A stretch of DNA of 64,000 bases from Fragilaria radians (GCA_900642245.1 CAAAJI010000006.1:110915-174914), one strand, 5' to 3'. Shown: positions 21,948 to 32,760, numbered from the stretch's first letter. Numbers and translations are program-made. The notes: generated from the sequence alone by a model not told the origin.

Positions 21948-23723
21948 ATGCCCGACAATTCCAAAATTGCGATTGAGTGCTCTCCTAGAACGATGGAAGG
22001 CAATAACGCACATTTGCATCAGCAAGCTGTAGAATTCTATGATCGTGGAAAATTTGAAGACGCGTGTATCACATTTTCTAAATTGATCCAACAATCCCAA
22101 GTAAATGATATATATGAATTGTCATTAGCTGCCGATAGAGCCCTGTGTCGATTCCGAGCCTCTGGGAATATTGAGTTCCAAAAGGAAGTTCTGTATCGAG
22201 AGGCCATTCGTAGCAACGAGATATACTCCCGTCGAATAAAGTCCCTAGAAAACTCCTTCGAATTTGCGTTTTCCGCAGCAATCTCAGCCATTTGGATCCA
22301 CACGAAAATGGATAACTTAAAGATGGCTCGTTACAAAGCATGGGCAACACTTCAATGGGCATACTCTCGTATCAGCTCGAATTCAACAATTGAGCATAAA
22401 ATAAGTAATGAGAATTTACTTCCTTTACTGTCAACATCAATTCCTCAAAAGGTTTTAAAAAAATTCTTTCACGTACTAGATGTCTTGAATGTTTTGCAAG
22501 GTGAAAAAATCGACGGGGTGAAAGCATACAGTTTACCTAGTGCTTTCCATGATCCGGAACGTCTAGTGCAGCAGAAAGAGGCATTGAAAGCGATCGTCAG
22601 ATGGAGATCCGGTGTGGCACCCGAGGAAGAGTTGGACTCTTCACATGAAATTGAAGGAATCAAACACAAGGTACATCAATTGATGTTCGTTATTGAAAGG
22701 GGACGAAGCCATAGCGATGAAAATTTCATGAGAGTTGCCGATCATTCGAATCCATCAGATCTTCACATGCTTGGGCAATTACAAACTGAGCCACAGAAAG
22801 AGCTTGAATTTTATCGTCAAGCATTGCAACACCTTCCTTTCATCGTTTCTGAACAATATGTAGAATTAAGCTTTAGCATAGCGGACTGTTTAGATCGACT
22901 ACAAGAGTATGGTATGGCGAAGGAAATATTTTCTTGGCTAGTCACACTAACGTCATATTCGAAGCTTCCATCAAATATAATTCTACTTGGCAAGAAAAAT
23001 ATGGCTGAAAGAAACGAACTGTTATGGCGAGGGTTTTTGTCGTCTACCTTGGACGACGATCAAGTGACATGCCTCGCTATTTCAGACCTTTTATTCCAAG
23101 AAAAGACATCAAATGCGGCATCCTTGTCGTATGCATTTAGTCTGTATCAAGCAGATCGAACTCGATTAGCAAAACAAAAATTCAAGGATGCAAATTGCTT
23201 TCATCTATGGTCAATATCCGGTGAAATTATCATGCGGAATCAAGATGAATTGAATGGGAGTCCATTGTTAAAAGCATGCTATCATAATAATGTTGGTTTG
23301 AACCATTTACAAAATGGAGATATGGACAATGCACGAATATCGTTTGAAAAAGCATGTCAAATGCTCATGAATGCATCTTCGAATTATCTGCATCCCTTCT
23401 ACAACCTTTCTCTCCTTTTTCTACAAACAGGAAGCATAGTTGAAGCTTGCAATATATGGGCAACATGCCGTCCTTATGATTCACGTCTGCCGTTTAAAAT
23501 TAAGGCTTGGCTTAGCGAGGCGCTAAATAACTACGCAGGTATCAAAGCAATTGCAGACAAGAAGATTGAAGGTAAATGGCTTTCAAAAAATATTGGTGGG
23601 TTAAGTCCATCAAATGTACTTCTTCTTGATATCCTTTTCCTCCAACACAAATTACAGGAATGGAAAAGTGCTGAAGTACATAAAATGGTACAAAGAATTG
23701 GCAAACGTAACTTTGATGTTTAG
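21948..23723 (+). CDS. TPR-like helical repeat protein
   Basis: A 591-aa single-exon protein made of helix pairs typical of tetratricopeptide repeats. Clear units are AVEFYDRGKFEDACITFSKL near the N-terminus and, in the C-terminal third, NNVGLNHLQNGDMDNARISF followed by YNLSLLFLQTGSIVEACNIW. There is no catalytic domain, signal peptide or membrane segment, so a scaffold role in the cytosol or nucleus is likely. The C-terminal arrangement recalls TRAPPC12, and the early TPR recalls CNOT10, but I cannot choose between them. The ATG at 21948 is used. Confidence 0.7.
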   Translation: MPDNSKIAIECSPRTMEGNNAHLHQQAVEFYDRGKFEDACITFSKLIQQSQVNDIYELSLAADRALCRFRASGNIEFQKEVLYREAIRSNEIYSRRIKSLENSFEFAFSAAISAIWIHTKMDNLKMARYKAWATLQWAYSRISSNSTIEHKISNENLLPLLSTSIPQKVLKKFFHVLDVLNVLQGEKIDGVKAYSLPSAFHDPERLVQQKEALKAIVRWRSGVAPEEELDSSHEIEGIKHKVHQLMFVIERGRSHSDENFMRVADHSNPSDLHMLGQLQTEPQKELEFYRQALQHLPFIVSEQYVELSFSIADCLDRLQEYGMAKEIFSWLVTLTSYSKLPSNIILLGKKNMAERNELLWRGFLSSTLDDDQVTCLAISDLLFQEKTSNAASLSYAFSLYQADRTRLAKQKFKDANCFHLWSISGEIIMRNQDELNGSPLLKACYHNNVGLNHLQNGDMDNARISFEKACQMLMNASSNYLHPFYNLSLLFLQTGSIVEACNIWATCRPYDSRLPFKIKAWLSEALNNYAGIKAIADKKIEGKWLSKNIGGLSPSNVLLLDILFLQHKLQEWKSAEVHKMVQRIGKRNFDV

Positions 23724-24288
23724 CACAGATTATTATCGTAAATTATCTAAATATAGTTCTTTTTTCAAGCACAGTTCCAATTGTAACCCATCTCTACGAA
23801 CCAGAAAAAGGGTGCATCAAGTCTTCCTTTTGTCCCTGTGAATAAATCAGCCTTTACGTTCTAGGAAAACATCTTTCGCTTGTTCAGCAGCAAAAATTGG
23901 ATTTCAGTGTTGCATATAATTCAAATACGTTGGGGATCGATGGCTTTCACGACTTCTGACATTCTTCCTTCAGCAAACTACTTGTAGGCCACAGCTGAGG
24001 CAATAGCCTTTTCGCAGCAAAGGAGAGACAATCAATATGATTTGAGATGTAGCACATAGATTAGCACTTTAAATGAATGAAATTTAATCTTGTAGTGGCG
24101 GCGGCTTTTGTCTTCAATTGTCCTATTTGATGTTCTATCGATCAAATTCTAAATCCATTAATCAGCCCTTTCCATTGCATTTTGGTCTATTTGGTGAGTG
24201 AACAGTATACGATTATCGACAAAATAAATGGTTGAGGAAACGGTGACAAAGAGAAAGGTATGAAATGATAATTAAAGTAATCCATGCC
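23724..24288. other. Convergent intergenic, 0.57 kb
   Basis: Between the stops of the TPR-like gene (+) and the NUMOD3-motif gene (-). Nothing else is seen. Confidence 0.5.
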
Positions 24289-25608
24289 CTAAATGAGTTG
24301 GCTGGCTGAATCCCAATCGTTCATGTCAAGGGTACTGGTGACACACCAGTCATTCGGTAATTGAAATTGGTTGTACATTTCGTCAACAGTTGGTTTGCAG
24401 CCTTTTCCTCGCTTACTCATTGGATTATTGGCGTTGGTCAGAAAAGGCCTTGGAGGGGCCTTGAGTTGTGCGGCCTGTGAAGTGACCATCAACTGCATCC
24501 TGGTCTCTTCAATGAAACCCAACAATTCTTCCACTTGATTTGATACAGACTCCATTCTCCTAACTTCCATGTCTTGAACAGTTTGCGATAAAAATTGAGA
24601 GTAAGAAAAGGAACATTCCTCGCAACAAACTAGCCCAGAAGGACCTCCATTAGGACACGATGGAGGCTCGGCATCAAATTCATGTGAGGTCCACTCCATA
24701 TTCCAAGGAGTAATAGGTAAATCCGGTGGAACAATGGCTTGAAGTTTACATTGGACTTCCCATGGAGTGTCCGAATGTACTTGCTTTTCTTCTGAAGGTT
24801 GAGGTATAGTTGTGGTAACAACAGAGTCTTCTCGTGGAGACTCAGTGCTTATCATCACAATCTTTTTATGAGATTGACACGACGTCTCGTCTACCAAATC
24901 GGTTTCAATACCTGCATGTCCGAGTTTAAGCTCCTCGAAATTGCTTGCTTTCCCTTTTTCGCTTGACTTTTCCGCTTTATAACTTGGTGATGTATTGCAA
25001 ATTTCATCATTCCCCAATTCTTCCATAGTTTCCGAATCATCGAGTTTACCGTTCATGACTCGATCTCGAACTGCGATCGCTTCTTCAAGCTTGGCTTGTA
25101 AACTAAGGCTATTTAAGTCTAGCTGCTCTTCTCTCTTGAGTGCAAGAACCTTCGCACGCCTCAAGCGTTCCCTTAGGTACTTGATTTGCTTTTGCTTGCT
25201 ACGAAATTCTTCTTCAGACATGTTGAACATTTTGAGCTTTTCTTGTAAGATTGCTTGGTTACGAGCTCGAACCGCGGCAGCAATTTTAGCTTTGTCTTCT
25301 TCAGAACGTTCGCGACCCTTGTTCCAAGGTGTATTTCCCTTATTAGCCTTACTAATCCGAGCTCTTGACCGTTTGGTATGTGAATAACCACCCCTAATCG
25401 TCTTTCTTAGTATCGTGGGAACTACATGCTCGTTGTCTGATAGTGATTCAGAATCATAGTTTATTCTTGATCTTCGCTTTCTAGGTTTCGTTGTAGGGGT
25501 TTGCTCTTTGCTCGAATCAGCATCATTGAGTTCTGATGATTTTCCGCCGTCTCTGTTAGAAGACTCCGCTGTCTGCCATATTTCTTCTTTTTTGATTCTT
25601 TCCTTCAT
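24289..25608 (-). CDS. NUMOD3-motif nuclear protein, unknown role
   Basis: 439 aa from the first in-frame ATG (25608); the open frame extends a little further upstream without an ATG. After an acidic, Ser-rich start and a basic patch (KPRKRRSR) comes ISKANKGNTPWNKGR with SEEDKAKIAAAVRARN. This is the NUMOD3-type motif known as a DNA-binding module of homing endonucleases and also found in some plant and algal proteins. A basic coiled-coil-like helix follows (QKQIKYLRERLRRAKVLALK). The C-terminal half has a Cys pair (GLVCCEECSF) and another helix. There is no nuclease domain (GIY-YIG or HNH), so it is not an endonuclease. Nuclear DNA or RNA binding is inferred from composition only. Confidence 0.65.
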   Translation of the reverse strand: MKERIKKEEIWQTAESSNRDGGKSSELNDADSSKEQTPTTKPRKRRSRINYDSESLSDNEHVVPTILRKTIRGGYSHTKRSRARISKANKGNTPWNKGRERSEEDKAKIAAAVRARNQAILQEKLKMFNMSEEEFRSKQKQIKYLRERLRRAKVLALKREEQLDLNSLSLQAKLEEAIAVRDRVMNGKLDDSETMEELGNDEICNTSPSYKAEKSSEKGKASNFEELKLGHAGIETDLVDETSCQSHKKIVMISTESPREDSVVTTTIPQPSEEKQVHSDTPWEVQCKLQAIVPPDLPITPWNMEWTSHEFDAEPPSCPNGGPSGLVCCEECSFSYSQFLSQTVQDMEVRRMESVSNQVEELLGFIEETRMQLMVTSQAAQLKAPPRPFLTNANNPMSKRGKGCKPTVDEMYNQFQLPNDWCVTSTLDMNDWDSASQLI

Positions 25609-26720
25609 CGACTCTTGTTTGGTGGACAAGACTAAGTTACCAGAGTGTCCCGGTTTTTCTTTCGAAGGAGAGCTTGGGCGGGAACTTATACTCGATCACG
25701 ACGATTCTTAAGATTCCGGAATTCAGCATTACTGGCAAGGTGTGCTCCCTATATTAATGTTACACACGCTGTGTCTGAAATTGTAAATGAGTTGTTTGAG
25801 GATGCAGACAGCTCTACAATGCTTCTTATGCAGTCAAGTCAGCAAGAGACCTAAGTGTCAATCATCAATTGTGTGTATCTCATACCTTGAATATGCAATA
25901 CCTATAAGCCAAGCATTGACGGCAAACTTGAAGGTTGAAGAAAATATCAGATGCAGTAGTTTACAATATCCATGGAGCAATATGATGAGCCTCACAGGAC
26001 AGCCCCTATAGATGTCATTACTCAATGGAATTCAACCTTTCATATGCTAAAGGTTGCTCTAAATATAGAAACTGGACTTTCACTCTGCACTTCAGGCATC
26101 ACATGCAAATTACTGATTCTCATTATAGCAAACATTACCTGCAAAACTTGACTATGAAAGGTTATCATCATGTTTTGCCATTTGCACATATGATGTCATA
26201 CAGCACACACCACCGCAAAATTCTAAAATAGACAAGTCTACAATCCATTATTACCCAGTGCTACGGCATCCTAAATGCCGGTCTCACATGTTGAGACATA
26301 ATAGATTAAATGAAGTTATAGCAGCTTACACATATTTTGCCAGTGAAAAATCAATTGACGGATATGTGCACAAATATTCTTTGAATGACCTCTAAGACAC
26401 TGCATGTTGTAGGCATAAAGTCTGAATCTGAATTTGCTCATGTAAATTTAGACTTAATCAGAAGATACAAAGGCAAAGAAATCTGATTTTCTGTACTCAC
26501 AACAGCAATCGCCAATCTGCTGGTTATTGCTGAAGACTTATCAGCCGCTCTCCATTTCCTTATGGACTGATGTTTTTGGTGCTCTACGCTGCTATGCCAA
26601 CTCTATCAACTTATAGATGTACTGAAGAAGATTGGGCTAATTATAGATCAAAATAGCATTCTGTATCTGGATAAAATTGTATTAGGAAGATTTGATACAG
26701 CAGCCTAGGTATTTTGATTT
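25609..26720. other. Repeat-flank intergenic
   Basis: Short broken frames only. The right end runs into a copia relic, and some of this stretch may be eroded pol sequence. No definite protein homology could be read. Confidence 0.35.
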
Positions 26721-27250
26721 GCTTATGTAAAGAGTGAAGAAAATATGAGTGACATCCTGACAAAGCCTTTAAATAATGAGAGTTTTCATAATCTATTGAG
26801 GAAATTGGTATTCCGTGTGCCTGAGGTCATGAAGTCATGAAAATTTAGGAAAATTAGGAATTACGTGTTGCATTAACAAAATTGAAATACAAAAGACAAG
26901 AGAAAAAAGAAGATATGAGTGGAATGAAAAGAAATCCATTATACATGAAAAAGAAAAGATTGAAGTGAATCAGTGAAAGAAAGAAACATATTTTAGGGGA
27001 GAATTAGTTAAGTATGACGTAATTATACTTAACCTTATCTAAGATGTGATGAAGGCCAACCAGAGGTTAAGTGTAGAAGTTCGGAGTTCGATTCAGCTCT
27101 TATATGATTAAATTTCTTTCTTGTAATGGATTTCAATGGAGAAAGTCTTCGCTATATAAACTACAGATACTCCATAGTTCTTTCCACTTAATTTTACTTT
27201 AAGATCAACCCTTTTTCACTTACACCAGTTGACAATTTGGTATGATCATA
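26721..27250 (+). mobile_element. Copia relic: pol C-terminus and presumed 3' LTR
   Basis: Codons 26721-26840 read AYVKSEENMSDILTKPLN and onward to a stop. This is the standard C-terminal end of a Ty1/copia polyprotein (E-N-x-S/A-D-I-L/F-T-K-P). A purine-rich tract (agggga near 26994-26999) follows and could be the polypurine tract. The presumed LTR begins with a perfect 9-bp inverted repeat, GTTAAGTAT/ATACTTAAC (27007-27033). LTR boundaries are not proven, and the upstream pol sequence is too decayed to follow. Confidence 0.7.
27007..27033. repeat. Perfect 9-bp inverted repeat around TGACGTAA
   Basis: Arms GTTAAGTAT and ATACTTAAC flank the 9-bp loop GACGTAATT. The arm-loop junction makes a CRE/bZIP-like TGACGTAA. 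It lies at the presumed start of a copia LTR and may be part of its promoter; this is inference. Confidence 0.75.
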
Positions 27251-27407
27251 TATAATCTCAAACACTCCCATCCAGACGTCAAGAGCTTTGTGAGGGCGCT
27301 GTCATATTGTATTGAAATCACCACTATTGGCGTATACAAGGAAACATTGAGAAGGGCAAGGGAATATTCGATACTGAGTCCTTTATTTTGAAAACTGACG
27401 CATAGCC

Positions 27408-27607
27408 GGATGAAAACTATTGGGATCTTGTTGTCTACAGCAACAGTAATTGAGCTGGAGATACCAAGCTTATCATCGGGTAATAAACTACGCGCTGAGT
27501 CTGACTATCTGCTAGAGATCTACAGAAAAAAAGGTGTTAAGTTATCCAGCAGTGAGGCTAACTGTGTGAATATTTCTAAAGCAGTAAACGAGATTAGATT
27601 TAGCTAG
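27408..27607 (+). mobile_element. Copia RNase H fragment
   Basis: A decayed RNase H segment. WDLVVYSNSN, a stop, then AGDTKLIIG matches the usual copia YSDSDWAGD...TR..G block. KLSSSEANCVNISKAVNEIR matches the usual LSSSEAEY.A.SEA.KEIR block. Stops and shifts break it. It follows the C-terminal fragment at 26721-26840, so it belongs to a different copy. Confidence 0.75.
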
Positions 27608-27962
27608 TATATTGAGATAGACTTGACATCTCAGTGATACTTTTATTGTGTCTATATTGACAACATAAATCGTAGTTTTATGGCTAGTGTGCTTACCCAA
27701 AGGGACTTTACAATTTCTTGAATATGATAGTTTGTCCTTGTTCTGCCTGACCCCTTCCAACCAAAGCGTTTGGGCCTGATGCAAATGTGTGAGATTTTGA
27801 GTGACACTATGAGTACAGTTTTTTAAAGAGGGAGCAAAATGATTGTGATATCACAAAGGGGAATCCTTCTCCAGCTGACAATAAATACTGCTGCTGAGGC
27901 AAAATTTGTATTGTGAAATAATCATCTTGTTGATCATTCCCGCTAGGGATTGTGGTGTGGGT

Positions 27963-27981
27963 GGGGGGGGGGGGGGGGGGG
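27963..27981. repeat. 19-G homopolymer
   Basis: An uninterrupted run of 19 G, preceded by GTGTGGGT, in otherwise AT-rich sequence. It can form G-quadruplex-like structure and is prone to length error. Confidence 0.9.
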
Positions 27982-28186
27982 ACTCATTGTCACACTGTAT
28001 AATTCATCAGCTTTCTTTATTGTCAATAGTGGAAAATAAATAAATATATTAAATCAAAGAAGTTTAATTGCATCATCTTTTCTATTCTTAAGTGTTGTTT
28101 TTTTGCTCAATACTACTTTCACGAATCCTTCCTTTTTGTCATGTATCACGGGAAAAAACCATCACTAACTTGAACGGCCTCAAGTC

Positions 28187-29671
28187 TCATTCAGCAATAT
28201 CTGAAGGATCAAAATCTAGATACTCTTTGGAGCTATGCCATGAGGCATTTGCAATGTGCTCCATCCGAGATAGTACATTTTGCTCCGTGTCATATACTTC
28301 TAGGTCAGCATGCAGCAGTTTACATATCATTTTCATCGATGGTCTTTCTTCAGGGCTTGCAGACCAAGAAGATGTTAGTGCTTCTTTTATCATCATTGGC
28401 CACCATGATTTGATACTTGGACGTTTCTCCCCGTGAACAATTTTTTTTAGGTAATCTTTTTTTGTTGCTAAATTATATGGCTGCTTCAAGGACACAATTT
28501 CATACAGCAAGATAGCGAAAGAAAATACGTCACATTTCTCGTTGTATGGTCTTCCAAGGGTCACTTCTGGCGCAATGTATGGGACTGATCCAACCTTTGC
28601 AGTTAAATTGTACCATTCGGAATCACTCAATCTATCCTCACGTAAACTCTTGGCCAATCCAAAGTCAAAGAGCTTGATGTTGCCTCGAATATCAAAACCT
28701 AAGTTCTGCCTTTTGATGTCTCTGTTTAAATGATATGCTGTCAGTATCTTCTAGTTTGAAACGATAGAACTCCAGTAGATATTGCACGTACCTATGAATC
28801 ACTCGTTTACTATGCAAATACCTGAGTGCCGTCGCTATGTCATGTGCAATATACAAACGTTGTTTCATAAAATCATTTGTAAAGCTTCGACACTTTTTGA
28901 CGCCAATGGCTTTTTGAAAAAGATGCTTAACATCAAACCTCTTGTGTCTTTGCATTCTATCCCATTCAACGATCTTGTCATGCAAAGTTCCATAGAGTTT
29001 GTCCATCAGAAAGAAAAAGTTAGGGTGAAAAGGATCTTTAGTTTTCATGACTCCTCTCACTTTAACCACGTGAGGGTGGGACAAGACTTTCAAATAGTTC
29101 ACTTCAATTGCAAGATCAATTCTCGCTCTTAATCTCTGGTCTTCGGACATATCTTCGACCATCAAGTACTTCACAGCGAAACGTGCATCTCCATTTCTGA
29201 TACACATATCAGAAGCAAGCTCTCGGGACGATACAGAGTTTCCAGATCGCCGTCTGTGTATCGCAAAGGATAAGCGGGGGTCAGAGACATCATTCCGAGA
29301 CTTGACGTTAGAATTGGTGAAGTCAAAGGCAAGTTCATTCTTGGTTACATTTCCTGGTGCCGGAGATATTTTGATGCTCTTGACCTCTCGCACCAAACCA
29401 AAAGTTCCGGATCCAAGAATATCTCCAAATTCGACTTCTGTGAATGAAAAATAGAGAATTGCAAAGCAGGTGAGAAAACTATATAAATCTGTGGCGTTAT
29501 TTTTCTTGGTAATGCCTTACCACTTCGTAAGAAAGTAGGAAGCTTATCATCATCAAAAGAGAGATTGTTGAATATGGGAGAAGATAATTCGTCATTGAGG
29601 ATATCTATCCCTTCATTGTACATGCTGCTGTCAACGAGACAGCAATCGTCGAATTCTTCCTTTTCCTCCAT
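28187..29671 (-). CDS. Serine/threonine protein kinase, TKL-like, three exons
   Basis: Exons 29521-29671, 28792-29437 and 28187-28721; introns of 83 bp (GTAAGG...TTCACAG) and 70 bp (GTACGT...AAACAG); 443 aa. All kinase landmarks are present: glycine loop GSGTFGLV, the ATP-binding Lys in RFAVKYL, catalytic HRDIKRQN, DFG in KLFDFGLAK, APE in YIAPEV, and CDVFSFAILLYEI. The activation loop and the C-lobe sequence WSASPEERPSM are of tyrosine-kinase-like/RAF style. About 60 residues are inserted between the glycine loop and the ATP-binding Lys. The catalytic loop has Arg where Pro is usual (IKRQN). The N-terminus is acidic and lacks a signal or membrane segment, so it is probably cytosolic. The substrate is unknown. 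Confidence 0.88.
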
Positions 29672-30087
29672 ATTCTTTTATCTCTGTCGTAGTTTTTTTC
29701 ATTCTCAGTTTTATCGCGCTATACAAATCCCCTTATCAAATCAAGTTAGGGTCATAGACATTTTCAGCATTAATCGTAAAACTATTTTAAAATATGAAGA
29801 TTCATTGGCTTGGCTTCGTAGGTATGGTTGAAGAAAAAAGACTTATACTTGCGATCGATATAGCACCGCTGTGCCGTTGTATAGATCTGCGACTTTTCTT
29901 CAATGCTATGCTGTTTTGTATGATCACTATAATAATAGTCGTGGTCTTTGATGTATAGGAATCTGAAAATCACGTGGCAAGTGAGAAGTAACGTAAGTAC
30001 AGACATTGCTGGGAAAGTAAAAAAAGATACCGTAGGTAACTACAGTACGAATAATGTGATGACTCAACGTACTGAGTCAGAATGTCA
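29672..30087. other. Intergenic, 0.4 kb
   Basis: Upstream of the kinase and left of a copia relic. Nothing specific is recognised. Confidence 0.4.
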
Positions 30088-30246
30088 TGGTTTGGAAAAT
30101 AGGTGCAACAAATATTCGATTCATTATTTTAGATTTAAGCCAGTTTGATCAATCAATAATCATATCAACTAATCTATTCCTACACTCCCCTAGATCTTTC
30201 ATTGCTTTATAGGTATATTAGATCATCAATAGGAGTGTAGAGACAA
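30088..30246 (+). repeat. Left terminal direct repeat of copia relic
   Basis: Clearly similar to 32010-32160. Near its end, CTACACTCC and GGAGTGTAG form inverted arms around an internal stretch of about 50 bp; the right copy keeps a weaker form. No clear target-site duplication was found. Confidence 0.8.
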
Positions 30247-32009
30247 TTCTAAAATAAATAAGAGAAAGTCACCATGCCGAGTGATGTTATAACACTGACA
30301 TGCCTTGAGATACATTCATTGGTAAAATGAGTACAGTAAATGAACCCAAAAATGTCCATGGACATCCAAATGAAAGTGAGGAATTACAATTCACATTCTG
30401 TATTCACCTAGAGGAAATAAATCAGGTCAATACAGGCATGTATAATATCCCAGGTCTGGATTTTACTCGACAATCACTCAATAGTTGATGTCTTTATCAA
30501 TTCAAACCAACTTCAGAATATATGCGTATCCAATACCTACATGACGATTCACTGAACAGCTGGAACATTTAAAACTAACTGAGTTGGAGACTTACCTGGC
30601 TATGGAACCATGTGGGACCATCCAACTGGGATTGCCAATATACTATCTTTGGCAAAAATATGTGCAGCTGGACATCAAGTGACACGTAATAGCAACAATG
30701 GAAAAAATGTGTGCCTCCTAAAGGTCTATTCTATCTTGACAGTGCTCAAAAGGACGAACCCCTATTTGTTACTACAGTAGCAGATAACCACTATAAGTGC
30801 ACAAATAGGGATTACTCAAGTGCAGAATTAACGAGAAACGTTCAAGATGTTATCGGCAGGCTTAGTATTCAGCAATTTCTAGATTTTTGGTCCGGATATT
30901 AAAGGGAAACAAGTCCGATTAATTCCTGATGCTGTGGATCCTAATTTACCGGAAATGCCCGCATACATATATGAAAGATACAATGCTCTGACACTTGCAG
31001 TTGACATTATGTATGTTAACAAGATTCCTTTTTGTAACTATTTCCAGAGACATTGACTTCTGTACAAGTGATATGCTAAATTATTAAAAACCATATTAAA
31101 GGCAAACAGGCATGTTGTTAACATTTACAAGACAAGGAAGTTTAAAATCACTCACATTTTGGCTGATGGACAGTTAGATTTCGTACGCAATGAGATAGCT
31201 GCAATGGAAATTATTGCTAATTTACCAGCACGAGAGGAACATGTACCAGAAATTGAATGCCACATCAGGACCCTTAAGGAGCGAGTGTAAGTACGTGCAA
31301 ACACACGAAGAGCATAGTAACTCAATGACTTCTCATACTGTTAGTGCTATTGCACTAAGGCCTTCTGGCAACTACCAAGGGTCATGCATATTCCTAAATC
31401 TGAACACTGGAAGTATAATAATCAGAAGCAAATATACATGTGTTTCAATGCCAACAAAAGTAATTGAACAAGTAGAATCTTTAGCAAGTGGAGATCGAGT
31501 GATTGACATTAACGACATAAATGACATTGACATTGAAACAAACGAGGGCTATTTTTATATTGAGGAACTCCATCCACTCAATACAACTCCATATGCATGT
31601 CAATGACCTGAAAATATTGCAATACAATTGTGAGGTTATCAGCAGGCTTTCAGGAGTGTTTGGGAAGGAGCCTCCGCTTACGATACATTGGGGTGCGGTA
31701 CATGACTACTTGGGGATGAAAAATGATTTATCAAAAAAGAATAAGGCAATCACGAACATTACGGAATACGTGGAAAAGATCCTTACGGACACACCACAGG
31801 ATATGCAGGAATTGTACAAACGCCAGCATGAAACTTGCTGTTTTAAATTATTAACAAGGATCCTATAATGTTGAGTGAGGATGATGCAGATATGATCCCT
31901 GCAATGGTTACCAATTACTGTTCTTTTTACTGTTCCTATGGAAAAGAGCTAGGACAGACATCCAAACTACCGTGTCGTTTTTGTGCACCTTGTGTGGTGG
32001 GTGGACTGG

Positions 32010-32160
32010 TGGTTTGGAAAACAGGTACAACACGTAATCGATCATTTTTTTTAGATTTAAGTCAGTTTGATCAATCAATAATCATATCGATTAATCTATC
32101 CTACACTCTCCAAGATCTTTTGTTGCCTACTTTAAATCATCAATAGGGGTGTAGCGACAA
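32010..32160 (+). repeat. Right terminal direct repeat of copia relic
   Basis: Partner of 30088-30246. It is preceded by the purine-rich gtggtgggtggactgg, a plausible polypurine tract. Confidence 0.8.
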
Positions 32161-32249
32161 CAGACATGCTTGCGAAATGTTAGCACTGGGACTAGAATTC
32201 AGGAATATTTATAATTTAGATATCGCTCAAGAATAAAAACGATTGTTGA

Positions 32250-32760
32250 CTACATGATCATTTGATCCTGCAAGTATTTGGATCTTGTAGAAATTTCCCT
32301 CTTGACAAAGCAATACACAGCTGTCCATGCGAAAATACTTGAGTATCCATCTGCATGCCTACCTGATTGAAGGTAAATCTCTGTAGCTAAATTATGCGCA
32401 GTAGAAATGGCCCTATCAAGCCTGAATGCGATTGGTGATTCATCCCCAATTAGAGCAAGAGCGTCATGTTGATCTTGCTGATTTTCTTCCATAGGACCAA
32501 CGTTTCGTGTACTTTTTTTGTTGCCCCAAAGGTATTGCCATCTTTATTTCATCTGGAAGGTCTGATGATTTCCGGAGAGAAGGAAAACTAGATTTACTGA
32601 GATAAGTGTTAACTGTTACATGAGATTGCTTGTGAGAAATCGTGCTTGACCTGGATTTATAGATCGTTGTATTTGATAAGAAAATATGGTTAAAATAGTA
32701 AATTAATGTTCTTACTATGTCTACTTTACAGATAGCTCTTTTGTTAATTGAGTCGTTTCA
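32250..32760 (-). pseudogene. Possible frameshifted gene, unknown product
   Basis: Two minus-strand frames look coding and meet at a run of seven A. The upstream frame (about 32760-32510) contains SFPSLRKSSDLPDEIKMAI. The downstream frame (to 32250) contains GDESPIAFRLDRAISTAHN. A one-base change at the A7 tract would join them into one sequence ending at 32250. No ATG start, family motif or splice signals are evident. It lies next to the right end of a copia relic. It may be a broken gene, an unseen intron or chance. Confidence 0.3.

Larger units (their letters stand above)
30088..32160 (+). mobile_element. Deleted CoDi-like Ty1/copia element with direct repeats
   Basis: Direct repeats of 159 bp (30088-30246) and 151 bp (32010-32160) flank 1.76 kb. 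Both start tggtttggaaaa, share agtttgatcaatcaataat and end gtgtag.gacaa. Inside, in broken frames, are copia pol pieces in the correct order. The pre-integrase segment (PKGLFYLDSAQKDEPLF; YKCTNRDYSS) comes first. The integrase core follows with its Asp in LAVDIMYVNKIPF, its second Asp in ADGQLDFVRNEIA and its Glu in EEHVPEIECHIRTLKERV. Last is a reverse-transcriptase piece (PLTIHWGAVHDYLGM). The part between integrase and this RT piece is missing, and frames are broken by stops, so it is dead. Calling the repeats LTRs is inference from position. Confidence 0.85.

Noticed and set aside
24289..25608. Homing endonuclease
   Set aside because: Only a NUMOD3-like motif is present; no GIY-YIG or HNH catalytic domain, and the gene is not in an intron or organellar context.
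27090..27115. ggagttcgattcagctc considered as a tRNA B box
   Set aside because: No matching acceptor stem, anticodon arm or A box at the right distance; it lies inside a presumed copia LTR.
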